DNA of 64,000 nt from Lingula anatina (GCF_001039355.2 NW_019775413.1:109237-173236); one strand, 5' to 3'; shown: positions 45,701-58,900, counted from the stretch's first letter. Made by a program: numbers and translations. The notes: a model not told the origin generated them from the sequence alone.

Positions 45701-48700
45701 AGGCTAGCTGTTTCTGTTATCTAAGATTTTGTCATTATGAGTAGTAGAATCACCAACAAAACAAATGTAAATCAATGTGTCAAATATGTCATCATTTTGG
45801 AGAAAAACATGTTTACATGTAATACTTGTCCATGTATATGAATATACATGATAACTCAAACAATCTTAATGATATTTGCAATATTTACTTACTCCTGAGT
45901 TATTATGACCACCTGACTACCAAATGAGATTCATTCTGGCATTATCTGGCCATAATAATAATAATATTAATAAAAATAATAATAATAATAATTTAAAACC
46001 CTTTTCAATGCACAATTTTCTTGTGATATATGTTTTCTTAAGAGGCCTGAAGTCTTGCGACTTCACATAAAATCAAGTGAAATTTTTCCAGTGTGGTCAG
46101 AAAAAATGGTTAACTAGCAATCATGCTGTAGAAACATATAAAAGCTGGCAGAATTTATTGACAGTTATTTTTTCAGTCGTTTTTTCGAATTACAGACTAT
46201 TGCACAACAGTATGCATTCATGTTTTTGCAAAAGTTTTGTATTTCATTCTACAACGACATGTCCAGCACATAGACCCCATTTCCAGAGATTAGATAGATC
46301 TACTTTAGATCGACCTAACTCCCTGGGGGTTCACGCTAAATAGCTGTCAGCCGGGGGACACGATAGTTAATTACCCCCTTACAGCTTGTAGTAGGCGGGA
46401 CGGACATTTAAGCCGGATTATCTGACAGTAATCTAGTGAGACTCCACGCGGGGATAGATCGATCTAAAAGCTCTGGGAATACAGCCATGGTGTTTATAAT
46501 GCTATTGCTTAATAGTTAAACCCATCTTATGTGGATTCTCACAAGTTTTCTGGTTTTGAATGACATCATGCAGTGCCAAGTTTTATGTTATCTTGGATGG
46601 AAATAGCATATAAAATATAAAACTTCTTTTCTTAAATAATGTAACATCTAACTCCATCTCATAAATGGATGTGCAATTTTACTGCATGGAAGTATTTAAC
46701 ATTTCATTTGAATTCCTAGTTCATCATACAAATAAATTACAAAATAACACCCTGCACATGACATACCCCAAGACAAATATCTGTAGATAAGAAATGATAA
46801 ATACAGAACCTGACCATGTCAATGAGTATGTCATTAATTATAGAACTTGTCAAGGTCTCATTACCTATATTTCAGTATTTGAATGCAGCAGCATATCATG
46901 CATTATGAACTGCAAGAAGTCTGAGCCATACATCTCCCAGAATTCACACAGCAAGTGTATCCAATGTAATCTGATATCATATAACTTAAAGCAAATTTGT
47001 TGGAGAAACATGTAAATGACTTTTAGCATTATTAATATAATAACTAACTAAGAAAAGGATCTCCCTGCAAAATTCCTCAGTCAGACCAATTAAATTACTT
47101 TAATCAATATCCTTGTTAATCATCCTATCTGATGAAACAAAAAAACAAGATGATAATATTGTTCTACATCAGGTTTCTTGCACTAAAAAAACATTCAGTA
47201 TATGATACTATCAAAGATGATAATTTCTCTAAAGGCTATAATGAAATAAAACCAAACATGCCATCTTTATCAACATACTGACAAAGATGTTATGATATAA
47301 TGGGTAAATTGTGTCAAATGACAATGTACACTGTATGTATGCTGTTAAACCAATGGTATAAAACATTATATTGATTTACAGCATTTTAAATACTGCTGAT
47401 TGTCTCAGACTACTTCTAAAACCAAACTTCCTTCCAACAGTGAATGTTGTTATACAAACTCAATCCTCTCCCCAATATGCCAAATATACCAGAAGAAATC
47501 TATACTTCCAAAGAACAATCCAACCCATTACAGTCACAAAAATATCCAAAGCCAGTAAGTAAATTTTGGAAAGTGCATATTATTCAAATCAAATTTGTTC
47601 ATTTCTAATCTTGAACAAAGAGACTGCTCATAATGTGTAAGTTAGTTAAGCTGATAATGCAATGGTATCGATCAGGAGAAAGAACATATGCAGTAAATAC
47701 TCTCCAATTCCTGTGACCAATAACTGAATAAGTATAAAATCCTCTACCTTTACATTTATTCAGCTAAGCATTGACCTTTAACTGCCAGGATCATGTAAGG
47801 ACACACTTGTCAGTCTAATTTATTTGAAAAGATTGCTTCACTAAGCAGATTTACTATACTCAGCATGGGATGTTACCATTGTCATTTCACAATTACTCAT
47901 CGATACAATAACAATTTTAAAATTTCTAGAAATAACCTATTATCCAATAAAATCAGAAGTTGATGCCAGTTACCTCTGTCAGTTTTTGACAAAATATAAT
48001 GAACCTATTCAAATGCTGGCTACATGGATTCCGTGCAGCAAACATATGTTCACTGTATCTTATATGCTTTTTACATTTTTAACAATGGCAATCAATATCA
48101 TGCAAAATAAACAATCACTCAGTAATGCACACATGTCTAGTAACAAAATCTTAACTGGCAATGGATCAGGCTGTGCCATATATTATATAGTTTTTTTTTT
48201 TTTTTTTTTTTTTGACAAAACAAATTTAATTTGAAATCAAAAGTTGTGCCGTTTTCAATTTCAGATCAACAGGACTTGCCATCTGTTGCCACAATTAATA
48301 ATATGCAGATTAAGAAGGGTAGTTTTGGTTTCATAAAACTTACTGAATAAATGGCTTAATGATATAATTCACTTCTACATCCATGCATTCTATTTCCTAT
48401 CATAAAAATATCTAAACTTTCACTGTCACTGGATTCCACCTGTTATTACAGGTCAACAATAAAAAAAAAAAGAGAGAGAGAGAAAGAAAAACCCAAGGAA
48501 GCCAAGGTAAATAAGAACAATATGCATAATTTACAATAGTTGGTAAAAGGTATTTGTATAAACAACCCTGTCTTTTGGTGGGTCTTAAGGTTAAACTGTA
48601 TAGTTAGTGTCATGAGTGTGCATCAATAGCAAACACTTTGCATTCTTTCAACATAAGCAGTGGTATACATACTTAAATTGTTAAATGAGTTTTTTTTTTT

Positions 48701-51700
48701 AATTTACAAAATGTATGAGTAACACACTGAGACAGGTATCTATGCTTAATTCATTTCAAATTGTGGTTTTACTTCCTGAAACTCCATATTCCATCTTTAT
48801 AATACACTCATGCATTTCCTTTCTTTTGTTGGATCTATAGTCACCTTTCTGAGTCTGACTGATGACTCTTTCTCCCTCCCCTCAGGGTTCTGCTTCATAA
48901 CAGAGATCTATATTTTATGGATATTGTCTCATTTGAGTGTTGTGCTCTGATGATCACAAAAGGCCAACAAAGGAATACCACGAATGCTTGTCCAAAATCC
49001 AATGCTAATATAGCTAGAATATCTTTTTTAAAGAAAACAAAAACCAACTAAGGATGATTGCTAATTATTTGTTTGTGTATTAAATTAAATTTAAGATTGT
49101 GTCTCCTTTTCCTAGAACGAAAATACATGAAAAACATATATAACTCTCTTTTAGGTTTGTTTACTAAGCAGTGTTTATATTTTTTGGTTTCCAACAAATT
49201 CGAAGTAATTTGTACTTTAAATAAAAAAACAAATATTTCACTTTATTAATCCACATTTTGATAATCAACTCTTTAGATGCAAAGATTCATATCAAAGTTC
49301 AGAACAACCAGAGGATGTATAAAAAAGTAGAAAGTCATGCAAGTAAATTAAAAAACATATAATGTGAACATCTAGTCCAATTTACTGACATATTCACCTT
49401 TATCATTTTAAACAGGTTGAAAATTACAATTTATTTTCACCTGCCATGAAAATAGACTACCAGGACCATTTCCCTAGTAACGGAGGGCAAAGGTAATAGG
49501 TAGGTAGTTTACCATTAAATATGGGTAAATAACAAGGTATTTGCTTGACCTCTTCATGACATTTTCAAATAAAGAGCAATGTAAGAGAATAAGGACCCTC
49601 TACTTAAATAAGAACCTACTGCAATTGTTCTTTTTTGCATTAAATTGATTAATGGCACTTGTGCCAGGCATAGTTAATTTATTTTTGTATGTATTTTAAG
49701 GCCATATTTACATGAATAACATATTTGTTGTGCTCAACTGGATATCGTATCCTTCTTATCATGAACTTTTGGTGTTAATGTCATTCATCTCTTCAATCTC
49801 AAGCCATAATACGACGTGAAAAAAAATAACCAAATTGATAGAATATTTTTCTGGAGTCGTAAAATAATATCTAAACAGCAACTGTCATCTCTTTTATTAC
49901 CAACACTTCTCAACATACTATAAAATAAAAGATCACATTTTCATCTGTAAAGTATGCAAATATCATCCAAATAATGGAAAATAGTTATGGATCCCTGTTA
50001 GCCACAATATCTCCCATTAAACCTCAATTCAGCATTATCTGCTATCAAGAGTACAAGTTCCATTTTGTCACCTGCTATAAAATAAATAGGGCAAGGTAGA
50101 CTAATGAATGACAAACTTCATTTGAAGCTTGATTCATGATTTAGGTACTGAGATTGCCTAATTGAGCACTCCAAGCCATGATATGTAGTGAGAGAGCAAC
50201 AAATGGATCCGCAAGCATACCATTTGAAAGTAAGAATAATATCTGCCTCATATGTCTATTCAACACTTTCTGAATATTTCATATATTACCAAGAGCTGCA
50301 AGATCGAGTTAACTATTCATATCACCTGCATCTTTAAAATGGGTGAAAATGGAATAAACACGGCTACTTATATAATTTTCCTTTTCAAATTCAGCTCCTA
50401 ACATCCTTTTTGTTGGGTCATGGTGCAGATGCTTAAAATTTTACTACTTTTAAGATAATAGAGGTGGAAGAAAAAAAATTTTTTTTTGACTTTGAAACTC
50501 TAATTTAACAACCACTGATACTGGTAGTAGCTTACTCCAGTAAAAAGAACCTGTATATTAAAGGAGAGACTTTGATGAAAATCAGGAGCAAAAGTCAACA
50601 AATCATACTTCCAAATGCTATATGTTCAGTTCCATATGGTCCAATTGCACCACTCCAAATAAAAATTCGCAACACTTAATTTGGTGATTGTAGTACTTAA
50701 ATCACAGCTCAAACATCCATAGATAAACAGATGGATGTAATGGCAGATAAAGAGACAGACAGACAGACAAACTGACAAAAAAGGAAAACACTGGAATCAG
50801 TTCACAAAATCTAGGGAACTGATCACCAAGCCATCTTGTTTCTAGTATTGGATACCCTAAATTACACAGAGAGCAAGATGATGCATTTAAAATAAAACCA
50901 AAAAAAAATTGGGCAAACTTGGATTCTTCATTACTTCGTAGGAACAGATGTAGGAACATACTTCAAGTGGGCAGGCTGTCATACTACTGTCAAAAAGAAA
51001 AAGAGCACTCCTCTGGAAACGTTTCCTTCTCACAAGAAAACTCACCTCTCCCTGATGTGGAGACCTGTGTAACTTCCCCAGTTCCATTATTTTTCAGGGC
51101 AGGCCAGGAATACACAAAGGCACTTGTATGTGTTGAACCAGCATCTAATACTACTGCATACTATAGAAATGTAAGAAAATAAAATTCTCCACCTTGAAAT
51201 CATTTGTCCCATTAGAGATTTTAACACAAAATCTTCAAAGATTGTTAAGAAGCATATAAACAGCACATCAAGAATGACAGATTTTAATGAGAACTTGCAA
51301 TGAAACGCTGTGGACTCTAGCAGACAGGCCAAATTGATTGATGAAATGCATCATTACTTTTAAATTAATACCTTTGAAGAAAAGTTTGAGGCACAGTACT
51401 TTTGCGTGGCATTACAATACTTATCAATTTGTAATCATACCTTCTGCATAATTTTCAGATGAGAACAGTAGTTACCATTTACAGGCTAGAATGAAGTGTC
51501 CAACCTCTTTAAATAATCAGTATAAAAATCAAAATTACCTCTGTGATTGGACTATCCCCTTGGACCTTGACTATACTGATGATGGTAATTCCTGTACCAC
51601 CAATCATCAAGCAAACAGCTGCCAAGACCCACCATTGGTTGCACCTTATACGTGAAGCAAGACTTTCTGCTGGAAAAGTATAAAATTGCATAATAAAACA

Positions 51701-54700
51701 TTACTGTTTACATGGCATGATAGTATACAAAGAAGCTAATATAAACACATGGAAGATAGAGTATTATAATCATAATAAGTAATATCCCCCCCCCCCTTAA
51801 AGTTTAACTTACCAAAACCTGTTAAACATGTTAGACGTTTAGATTCTGAGGAGTCTCCAACGTCTGTTTCAGACATAACTGGAAAATCTGTATATCTTTA
51901 TACTATACAATGATGTTTCACCAAACTAGTTGAAATACACTGCTTGCATATCAAACAAAAATTTACTAAAGTCAAACAAAACTGTCATGTACTTGTGATG
52001 TGATTTGCTTTCCATCAAATAGGTTTCAGAAAAATGTTCAGTAAGCTCTTTCTGACTTTCCAATATTGTAAAACTTCAGCACAGGCTTCCATAATTAAAG
52101 TTTAAGCCCCATAATGGAGAATCAATAAGTTTCTGATACTTAGTCATGTTCCTGATCACTAACTGTGAAAGGGCAACCCTGTACATGTAATAGCCATTTC
52201 CCTGAACTCATCTTTCTCAGTGTTGAAATAAGTTGGTATTGAATGGCTGTACATGTAAATCCAATCAATGTCATCATTTGTGAGTGCCCAATAGAATGCA
52301 AAGGAATGATTTATAACTGGTTTGACATGTACTCTTTTCTTTAGATACAGAGATTATAGGCACTGAAGAGTGCAGATTGCCTCTACATTGATTGGGACAC
52401 TAACAAATCAAAATCTTGACCTCAGTCATTACATGTGTATAAAATGTTCTAAAATGATTCTACTTTCTTTAGTCAGAATTCCAATTAACTTAAGGCAAAA
52501 TTTATAACATCTACAGTTGATGAGACAGATTAATCACTTAAAAATTTATGTCAAAGTAAACATCCTGATATTTGCTTGCTTACTGGAAAAAATTAACTAG
52601 AAAGCAAAGCTGGAAAATATACAGACAAGTAACAGGAAAAATTATTCCCATTGCTCCATTTTAACCTATACAGGCACATTGAAGTAAACAATAACTTTTG
52701 CAAAAATAGTCCAATCATACCAACTTTTGAGAAGAACCTGCCTATTTACCAAACAAAACTTCTCTGCAAATTTGAATTAAAAGAAATTAATGGTTTGGCA
52801 CTTGTGGGACATATGTCTCCAAAATACATGCATAAAACAAAAAATCTATAACTTTGGCAAAGTCAAATAGATAATGCTGAGTAACCTTCCTCTTCACCAA
52901 ACAAACCCACCTAGTTTATTTAAAGAAAAACAAATGCATAGTTTGGCAGTTATAGGATGAATTATCAATAACACATGTGGAGTGGTGATGATCATGAGCA
53001 GACAGTGATCAGAATTTATTAAGACACATTTAGTATAGTGTCTATATATATATAAAATTAAAGAATAATTCAATGGCATATATATAGACATTAATGGTAT
53101 CTTTTTCAGGATTTTCATGCTAAAACAAATTTTCCCTGTGAAATTATTAGAAAATAATCTACTCTAATAATAATAATAACCTGATCATACAGATTTTCAA
53201 ACTTAGCCTGCCTTTTAATCAACTAAAGCTCCTTAATTAATTAAAAACAATACAACTAAACAGCAAAACTGGCAAATATACAGACACCATACAGAAAACA
53301 AGGCAGCAAAGTTCAAAGATTATGCAGAAAAAAATGTCATAATGTTTTGGCTAATTTTGGGCTGAACATCACAAAAATACATGCATAAAAACAAAAAATC
53401 CCATAATTATAATAAAATCTTATTGCCATTTATGAAATATTGTTCTTTTGTAAATTTATTTGAAGTAAAACAAAATACATTTTGGCACTTAAAGGGCAAA
53501 CAAATGTGTTGGTAAACAAAATTGACAGTAATGAACAAAGGTAATCAAAATTTATACAAACACTGAGGGAGTGTGTGCATGCCAGAGAAAAAGAGAGAGA
53601 GAGATAAAGGGCCCATTCACAATGTCAACCTAGCCAATTCCCACTGAATCAATCAGATGAGCTGATTAACATGCCTTCTCGTTTCCAACATATATTTAAC
53701 AGCTTTTCTACAATCTACTCATCGCCAGGAGGAGGCCTGTCACTCTGTAAATCTGACTGCTTTCAGCAAGAGTCCTTGTGAAGTTAGTAGGCATTAGCTT
53801 GTTTGTCATTGTGAATGGTCCCTTTTTCTTTGTTTTTTTCAAAAGCTAACATAAACAAAACTCATCATAATACAAAATAATGCTAACAATTTTAAAACAA
53901 AATAAAAAAAATATAGCCAAAGATAAATCTGTGTCTTGTACACTGAATACATTAATCTCAGAGCATACAAAAATGAACACTTGGTATCAATTATAAGATT
54001 TGGTGTCAAATATATAGTCAACAAAGTGTCAAATTTGAAGCCATTTCCCACAATCATTCTGTTGAGTTCCAACTGATATATATACCCTACAAACGTATCT
54101 TCTTGGCTCACTTTTCTTTTTCATTTGTCATTATGTGAGTGAAGGATAGCATGCATTTCATTTTCTTGCATAAAATACATACTTGAAGAAGCTGTAGTAA
54201 TTTTCTCATTCGTAATTGATGCCACAAGCCCTAATTTAGTGCTTAGTCAGTAATGCTTAATGTACAAAATACTCACAATAAATGAAACATTAATGAACAA
54301 TCTGTGATTGACCATTGTTGTTGTTGTGGCAAAACAGTATTAAAATATGCTTACTTAAATGTCTAGACTCTAATAAAACTTACCTGAAGTCAGGTACAGA
54401 ACATCTCCACTGTTAATACCACATGTTCCTAATGTCCTTGAAACATGCAATATATTATCATCTTTGGATTTCAGTGCATATTCTGATTTTTGCTGGATGT
54501 TTTTATCTATGCAAAATGCTGCTATCAGACTGTCAACAGTTTGAGTTGGGTCTGTTGCTACGGTTAAACGTCCTGAGGCCCCATCCCCTAAAGTGCTCTG
54601 GATTGTCACTTCCATATTTGTGGCAGGTACTATCACAGATAACAGTTTAGCCCAGGAGAAAACATACTATTTAATGTTTCTGAGAATCATATATCCATGA

Positions 54701-55708
54701 TCACAGTCAGTGACTCCAAGTGATTATCTGAAATGGTAAACAAAATATATGTGAGTTCATACATGTTTATATATGTAATGTAGAATAAAATTTTTAGGAA
54801 TTCACAAACATACACTAAACAGTTCTTTGGCATAAGTATTTTATTTTCAAATGTTCTCTAAATTCAGTTATGTGAGCCATGTCTCTACTATTCTAATAAG
54901 TTTGCAATAAACCTATGATTTCCAATGTTTTTACAAATTGCCCATATTAAGTCCATTAAAATATAATGACAGCTGTGGTAATTTCAAGGCTGAACATCTC
55001 AAAATCAGTACGTGAATGATAAAATTAATTCCTTTACCAGGGATATTGATCAAAGTCACAACATAACTCTCTTTAGAAAAACAAAATATAAAACCAAAGA
55101 TTTGCATTTAAAGTTAGGGGATAACTGCATAAGTGCCAACCATGCCACATGAAATTTATGTGGAATTTGTTCACCAAAATTGAACAAAAGAAGAGACTAC
55201 TCTCTAACACAACAATACAAAGCAGTACAAGTACCATAAACAAATAATGTAATATTTGTTGCCTGTGGCCAATAAAAAACGCCCACCACACTACTGAGTA
55301 TATACTGGGTAAAAATTGGAAGTTTAAGTTTGACACATACTGCAAAGTGGCCAGTTTGTCCAAAATGAATTTGTTTCACATTATTTCAAAAAGATAATTA
55401 AACATCACCAAAAATCCCCACACAAAGCAGTCAGCGGCAGATGTACAACCTAAAAAATGTTCTAGATGTCATGTGTAGAAAACTTCAAAAGCAGCACAAT
55501 GTGATGTACACAAACAATATACCGGAAGACGAAGATCAAACACTGTTTACAGAGAATGTACTCTCTCAACAGCTAAATAGTTTCTTTAGACTCTAAGCTA
55601 ACACAAAACTTGTGTAAATTAACGGTTCTTCAAAATCCGTCAGCACATGTTTTTCTAAAAAAGAAGAAAATTATCCGTACGTACTCGAGCTTCGTCTGCA
55701 GCCGCCAT
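30713..55708 (-). CDS. ENTPD1: CD39-type NTPDase with N-terminal ubiquitin-like domain
   Basis: Cell-surface nucleotidase that hydrolyses extracellular ATP/ADP. Thirteen exons on the minus strand give 657 residues: 55708-55681, 54629-54384, 51878-51813, 51669-51539, 51160-51046, 36313-36148, 34018-33847, 33281-33033, 32715-32557, 32187-32038, 31800-31675, 31285-31145, 30937-30713. Residues ~15-91 form a beta-grasp ubiquitin-like domain ([11 protein letters not shown]...[15 protein letters not shown]). A first membrane helix is at ~126-147. Apyrase regions: ACR1 DAGSTHT (163-169), ACR2 [13 protein letters not shown]3 [17 protein letters not shown]4 [11 protein letters not shown]5 GWALGFMLN. 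The second helix is at ~614-637, with a short cytosolic tail ending YGSV. Enzyme assignment is strong. The UBL link rests on matching intron phases (1 to 1) and no other partner exon; a UBL-less product could start at Met93 (51876). The exact ENTPD subtype (1/2/3/8) is unresolved. Confidence 0.85.
34171..35640. mobile_element. Helentron/HINE-like element A, tandem ~150-bp units
   Basis: A head segment (AGCAAAGCTGACAAATATAC) is followed by about four and a half tandem units of ~150 bp (34457-35115; each with GCCTCTTTACCAAACAAA or a variant, then AATTTAAAGTAAAACAAA). A tail ends in a stem-loop at 35615-35637 (ACAGACACT/AGTGTCTGT). A hAT-type MITE interrupts it at about 35118-35541. Related copies lie at about 52600-53060 and 53160-53580. 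Central ~150-bp tandem repeats plus a 3' hairpin fit Helentron-associated elements; that class is inferred. Confidence 0.55.
35117..35541. mobile_element. hAT-type MITE with 17-bp perfect TIRs
   Basis: Perfect inverted repeats CTACCCTCTACCAGGGC (35117-35133) and its complement (35525-35541) enclose ~425 bp without an ORF. The flanks carry a direct repeat GTGTTGGAC (35109-35117 and 35541-35549) that overlaps each tip by one base, consistent with an 8-bp target duplication as made by hAT elements. The related element at 53160-53580 has a similar uninterrupted sequence (CAAATGTGTTGG, about 53498-53509), resembling the empty site. Non-autonomous; the hAT class is inferred from duplication length. 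Confidence 0.7.
36721..37577. other. Assembly gap (857 N)
   Basis: Run of N within the large NTPDase intron between exons at 51046 and 36313. No exon is missing from the model, since the joined phases match. C- and A-homopolymers flank the left edge. Confidence 0.99.
37578..38200. repeat. GC-rich repeat remnant with strong hairpin
   Basis: An island of unusual composition inside an AT-rich intron. It holds TGACCT at 37758-37763 and a perfect DR1 (AGGTCAAAGGTCA) at 37771-37783, then a GC-rich stretch (38030-38150) with short direct repeats (GGGACTAAAACC twice). It ends with a 30-bp palindrome at 38153-38182 (AGTACCGCCAGCGT/ACGCTGGTGGTACT). The short open frames are low-complexity and not convincing. 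Probably part of a mobile element cut by the gap. Confidence 0.5.
38201..51045. other. Large AT-rich NTPDase intron, no gene seen
   Basis: Interior of the ~14.7 kb intron. I found no exon-like reading frame on either strand. It contains a (TAA)-type repeat near 45956-45991, a G-run near 43861-43869, a T-run at 48191-48213, a GACA repeat near 50756-50770 and one MITE-like block at 46281-46479. Confidence 0.5.
46281..46479. mobile_element. MITE-like GC-rich element with imperfect TIRs
   Basis: The left end TTCCAGAGATTAGATAGATC mirrors the right end GATCGATCTAAAAGCTCTGGGAA. The body holds a hairpin (AGCTGT...GGGGG/CCCCC...ACAGCT, 46338-46386) and is clearly more GC-rich than the host intron. 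Its right end resembles 18106-18131 inside the candidate DDE-like transposon. No ORF and no certain target duplication. Confidence 0.5.
52600..53060. mobile_element. Helentron/HINE-like element B
   Basis: Same head (AGCAAAGCTGGAAAATATAC) and about two tandem units (CCTATTTACCAAACAAA; CTCTTCACCAAACAAA) as the element at 34171. The tail has a short hairpin AGACAC/GTGTCT at 53032-53043. More diverged; no ORF. It lies in intron 2 of the NTPDase gene. Confidence 0.5.
53160..53580. mobile_element. Helentron/HINE-like element C
   Basis: Shares the head (CAGCAAAACTGGCAAATATAC region near 53260), a diverged unit and a tail hairpin (ACACT/AGTGT near 53559-53575) with elements A and B. It is not interrupted by the MITE seen in copy A, so it gives the pre-insertion form of that site. 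No ORF. Confidence 0.5.
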
Positions 55709-55985
55709 CTTCTCAAGGTCACACAACATCGAGATCAATTTGTTTTTATATAATCAAGAGCGATTGCCGAATAGTTTTTCTCAAAAAATATGAAAATATT
55801 TCTTTGTAAATAATCTTTGCTTAATGATGGTTTAAAAGAGTTATTTCAAAACTTTGAAAAATATTGAATAAATTATGGAAATTATGTCGGCCTCAATCCG
55901 TGACGTCATTAATTAGGGACCAAATATAAATGTATTGTACAGTGTATTTATTGAAGACGCCTCGCTTTTATCAAGATTACTGTTG
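55709..55985. promoter_or_regulatory. Divergent NTPDase/ARID5 promoter with CRE
   Basis: 277 bp separates the two outward-facing start codons. It contains a perfect cAMP-response element TGACGTCA at 55901-55908. On the NTPDase side the start sits in AAGATGGCGGC, which fits both a good start context and a YY1 motif. Sequence matches are seen; regulation is inferred. Confidence 0.55.
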
Positions 55986-58900
55986 ATGGAGTCTTCAAAA
56001 ATTGAGGTGAGTAGTCCGAAAAAGTTATTAAGTTTATTTAAAGTAGTTTTTAAGAGAAAATTCCGATAAAAATTGTTTCAAGAGTTATTTTGAGCTGGTA
56101 TTTATTTCGCTCTTGGATGTGACCTGAACTGGGGAAGTTGATGAACTGTGAGCACGCCCCGCACCACTGTGGCAAGATTGCATTTCGCCTCAAATATTTC
56201 TCTCTCGTTTCAGTTTCTAGGCACTCCGTGTGGCCACCATGGGCCATACACCTTCTACAAGGCCATCAAATATTCCCTGGGGAATAAAAGTCAAATTTTA
56301 TCACTGGGCGAATTTTTCTATGTGAAACATTCTGAAGATGCCCCCATTTGTATCGGAGAAGTTCAGTTACTTTGGGTCGACAAAAATACCTGTCATGATC
56401 TGTCTAGTGTCCGATTATATTTCCTGCCAGAACACACCCCAGAAGGAAAACAGCAATATCATGGAGAGGTAAAATGAAAATCCAGTATTTAATTTAAAAG
56501 AGAAAAGTTGAAATGTGCATTTGTTATTAAGTTTTCTTATTCAATGTTTATTTAGTGTTTGTTTACACTTGAGTGATTCACTAAAGTGGCTTAACAATGG
56601 GTATAGTATTTTGAGGTAAAAGTTCATATAGGGAACAAATCCAATGCATATGATTTGCAATTTGACTGTATATGATAAATAAATTAGTACTCACAATTTT
56701 ACTTACTAAATTAACAAGCAGATTATTAGAGATATTAATTGATGTGTCTCTGTAATTGTTTCATTTTTGGCACAGAGATGTTGATGAAAAACATATAACT
56801 TAAAGACATTTATTATGGTTATACTGATATTTTATCTGAACTGATGTCTAATTAACCTGAATAGTTTTGATAATAGCATCTAGGAAAGTACTGTTGAGAG
56901 ATGCACGAGTTTTAACTAGCTAAGAAATGTAAGCCAAAATTCCTTAACCTTTTTTTTGTTATCTGCATTCTTTATTGTTCTACTTAAGAACCAAGTAGCA
57001 TGTGTCCTAGTAAACAGTTAAATATGATACTGACTTATAAAATTACTGCCCTTGATGTTAATAGTAAATGCCCTTGTGAATGGATAACAAATGTTGAAAT
57101 TGACTATCCATGTCTTAGGTTGAGGGCCTGATATATTCATCAGAAAACACTCCTGCTATTGTGTGTAGCAAATAGCTGATTCTGCTTGATGTATCGATTT
57201 TAATACTCCATGGTCTTTTCCCACTAACATATATATATATATACCTGTAACTCAAATAACCTCAATTACCCATCCTCCTTATAAAATAAAATGTTTACCT
57301 AACATCTTGAAAATTGATAAGAGCCCAAATGACTTATTTGGCTGTGAAAAAATCTTTTTATGGGAACTAAGCCTTCTATAATGTAGAAACAGTAGATGTA
57401 ATTAAAGGTGGAAAAACCATGTGTCATGTAAATGTTAGTAACAGGCAGTTAGTTTTCTTTTGTGTGTCATTTTTCTTTTTGGCATCTGAGGCCCTATTAA
57501 AATTCAGCCCACCACTACACCACTATGATTATGGCTAGAGGGGATAATGGCAGGCCTACAATACAATCACATGAACTGAAGTGATGCATTACATGCTGTG
57601 AATAGATGGTCGAATGTCTTTGCTATTGTTGTCCAAACGAACCTTAATAAAATCAATATAATTATCAGTTCTGCTCCTTATTATTGATGTCAGATTTTAG
57701 TTATGTTTGAATTAAATGGAGCTGAGCTTGATAAGACTGGATATATGGAAATGCTCAGTGCATCTGTTATTAATCATCTTCCTAGACTCATTGGTTTAAC
57801 TAAAATAGCAAACACTGTTTTATTTAATATGGTTGTCTTGAAGTGAAAATAGCCTCATTTAATATTAAAGACCAATTGTTATAACTAACTTAGAATGATG
57901 AAAAGAAATAGCTTTTTTAATTTGAACTAAAATATGGTACAAACTTGAAAGTTCAGAATGTTTGCATACGAATTTATTTTAGTAACTCCAAATTATGGAG
58001 TGTAGGAATTTCTCTGATGATATCCTTGCTATTGCTTGATGTGTACTGGAAGTTGGTAACTCTTAATTAACACAAACATGTAAGAGGTGCAGCTTGTCAA
58101 ATACTGTGACAAGGAGGGAATGCATATCCCTCTTAAGATAATTTTCAAGATGTGTAGTGGACCACATACTAGCCAAAATATCCTGAGCTCCCATTATTAT
58201 CTCAGGGCTTCAGTAACCCAGCCCCAAGTATATGTGTAATGAGTTGATTAAACATTCCCATATAGCAACAAGATAAATTTATCCAACAGATCATTAAGAC
58301 TCGTTTTTAAAGAAAGATCCTGTTTTGCTGAAGTTTAAATGTAAATAACAGAGAGGATTGAACACACATAATATCTGACCTACTTTATTTTCACTAAATA
58401 AGTAGATTGAATATTTAAAGGAGAGCAATATGTTGTTTTAATCTGTAGGAATGTGTTGGTATAAGATAAGATAGATACCTTTAAACAATTTCACCACACA
58501 ATTTCAGTGGTATTGGCCAAATTATTTATTTTTTTTTACTAGAAATATGCAAAAAGAAATTGCTCCAAAAAGATTTTTGTCATATGATGATTAATTTATT
58601 ATATTATCACAAGGAAGTTTCTTTCATTGGTGGAAAACAACAGCAGTATTAATAATAGTTGTTCAGACAGAGTTAGTTCAATTAAAAACACTACTTTAGC
58701 ATTGGACAAATAATAGTAGTGAATTTGTAATTGTTAATTACAGGTGTCTGATCAATGAAGTTAACAGTTTAATGCAGCATCTGCAAGTGTCTTAAAGAAT
58801 GTCAGCTTGCACAGTCCACACTTAAGGCATTGTGTGATTTGGCCCAGCTTTGACTAATGTAAAATAAATATGGCCTTTGTTGTGGGGCAAAGTGAAATGT

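Noticed and set aside
38201-50900. Possible nested genes in the large NTPDase intron
   Set aside because: Short ORFs only, AT-driven composition, no motifs or plausible exon pairs.
53839-54111. 90-residue minus-strand ORF between UBL and NTPDase exons
   Set aside because: Hydrophobic, AT-driven composition, no domain; I could not place it as an exon joining the UBL and NTPDase exons.
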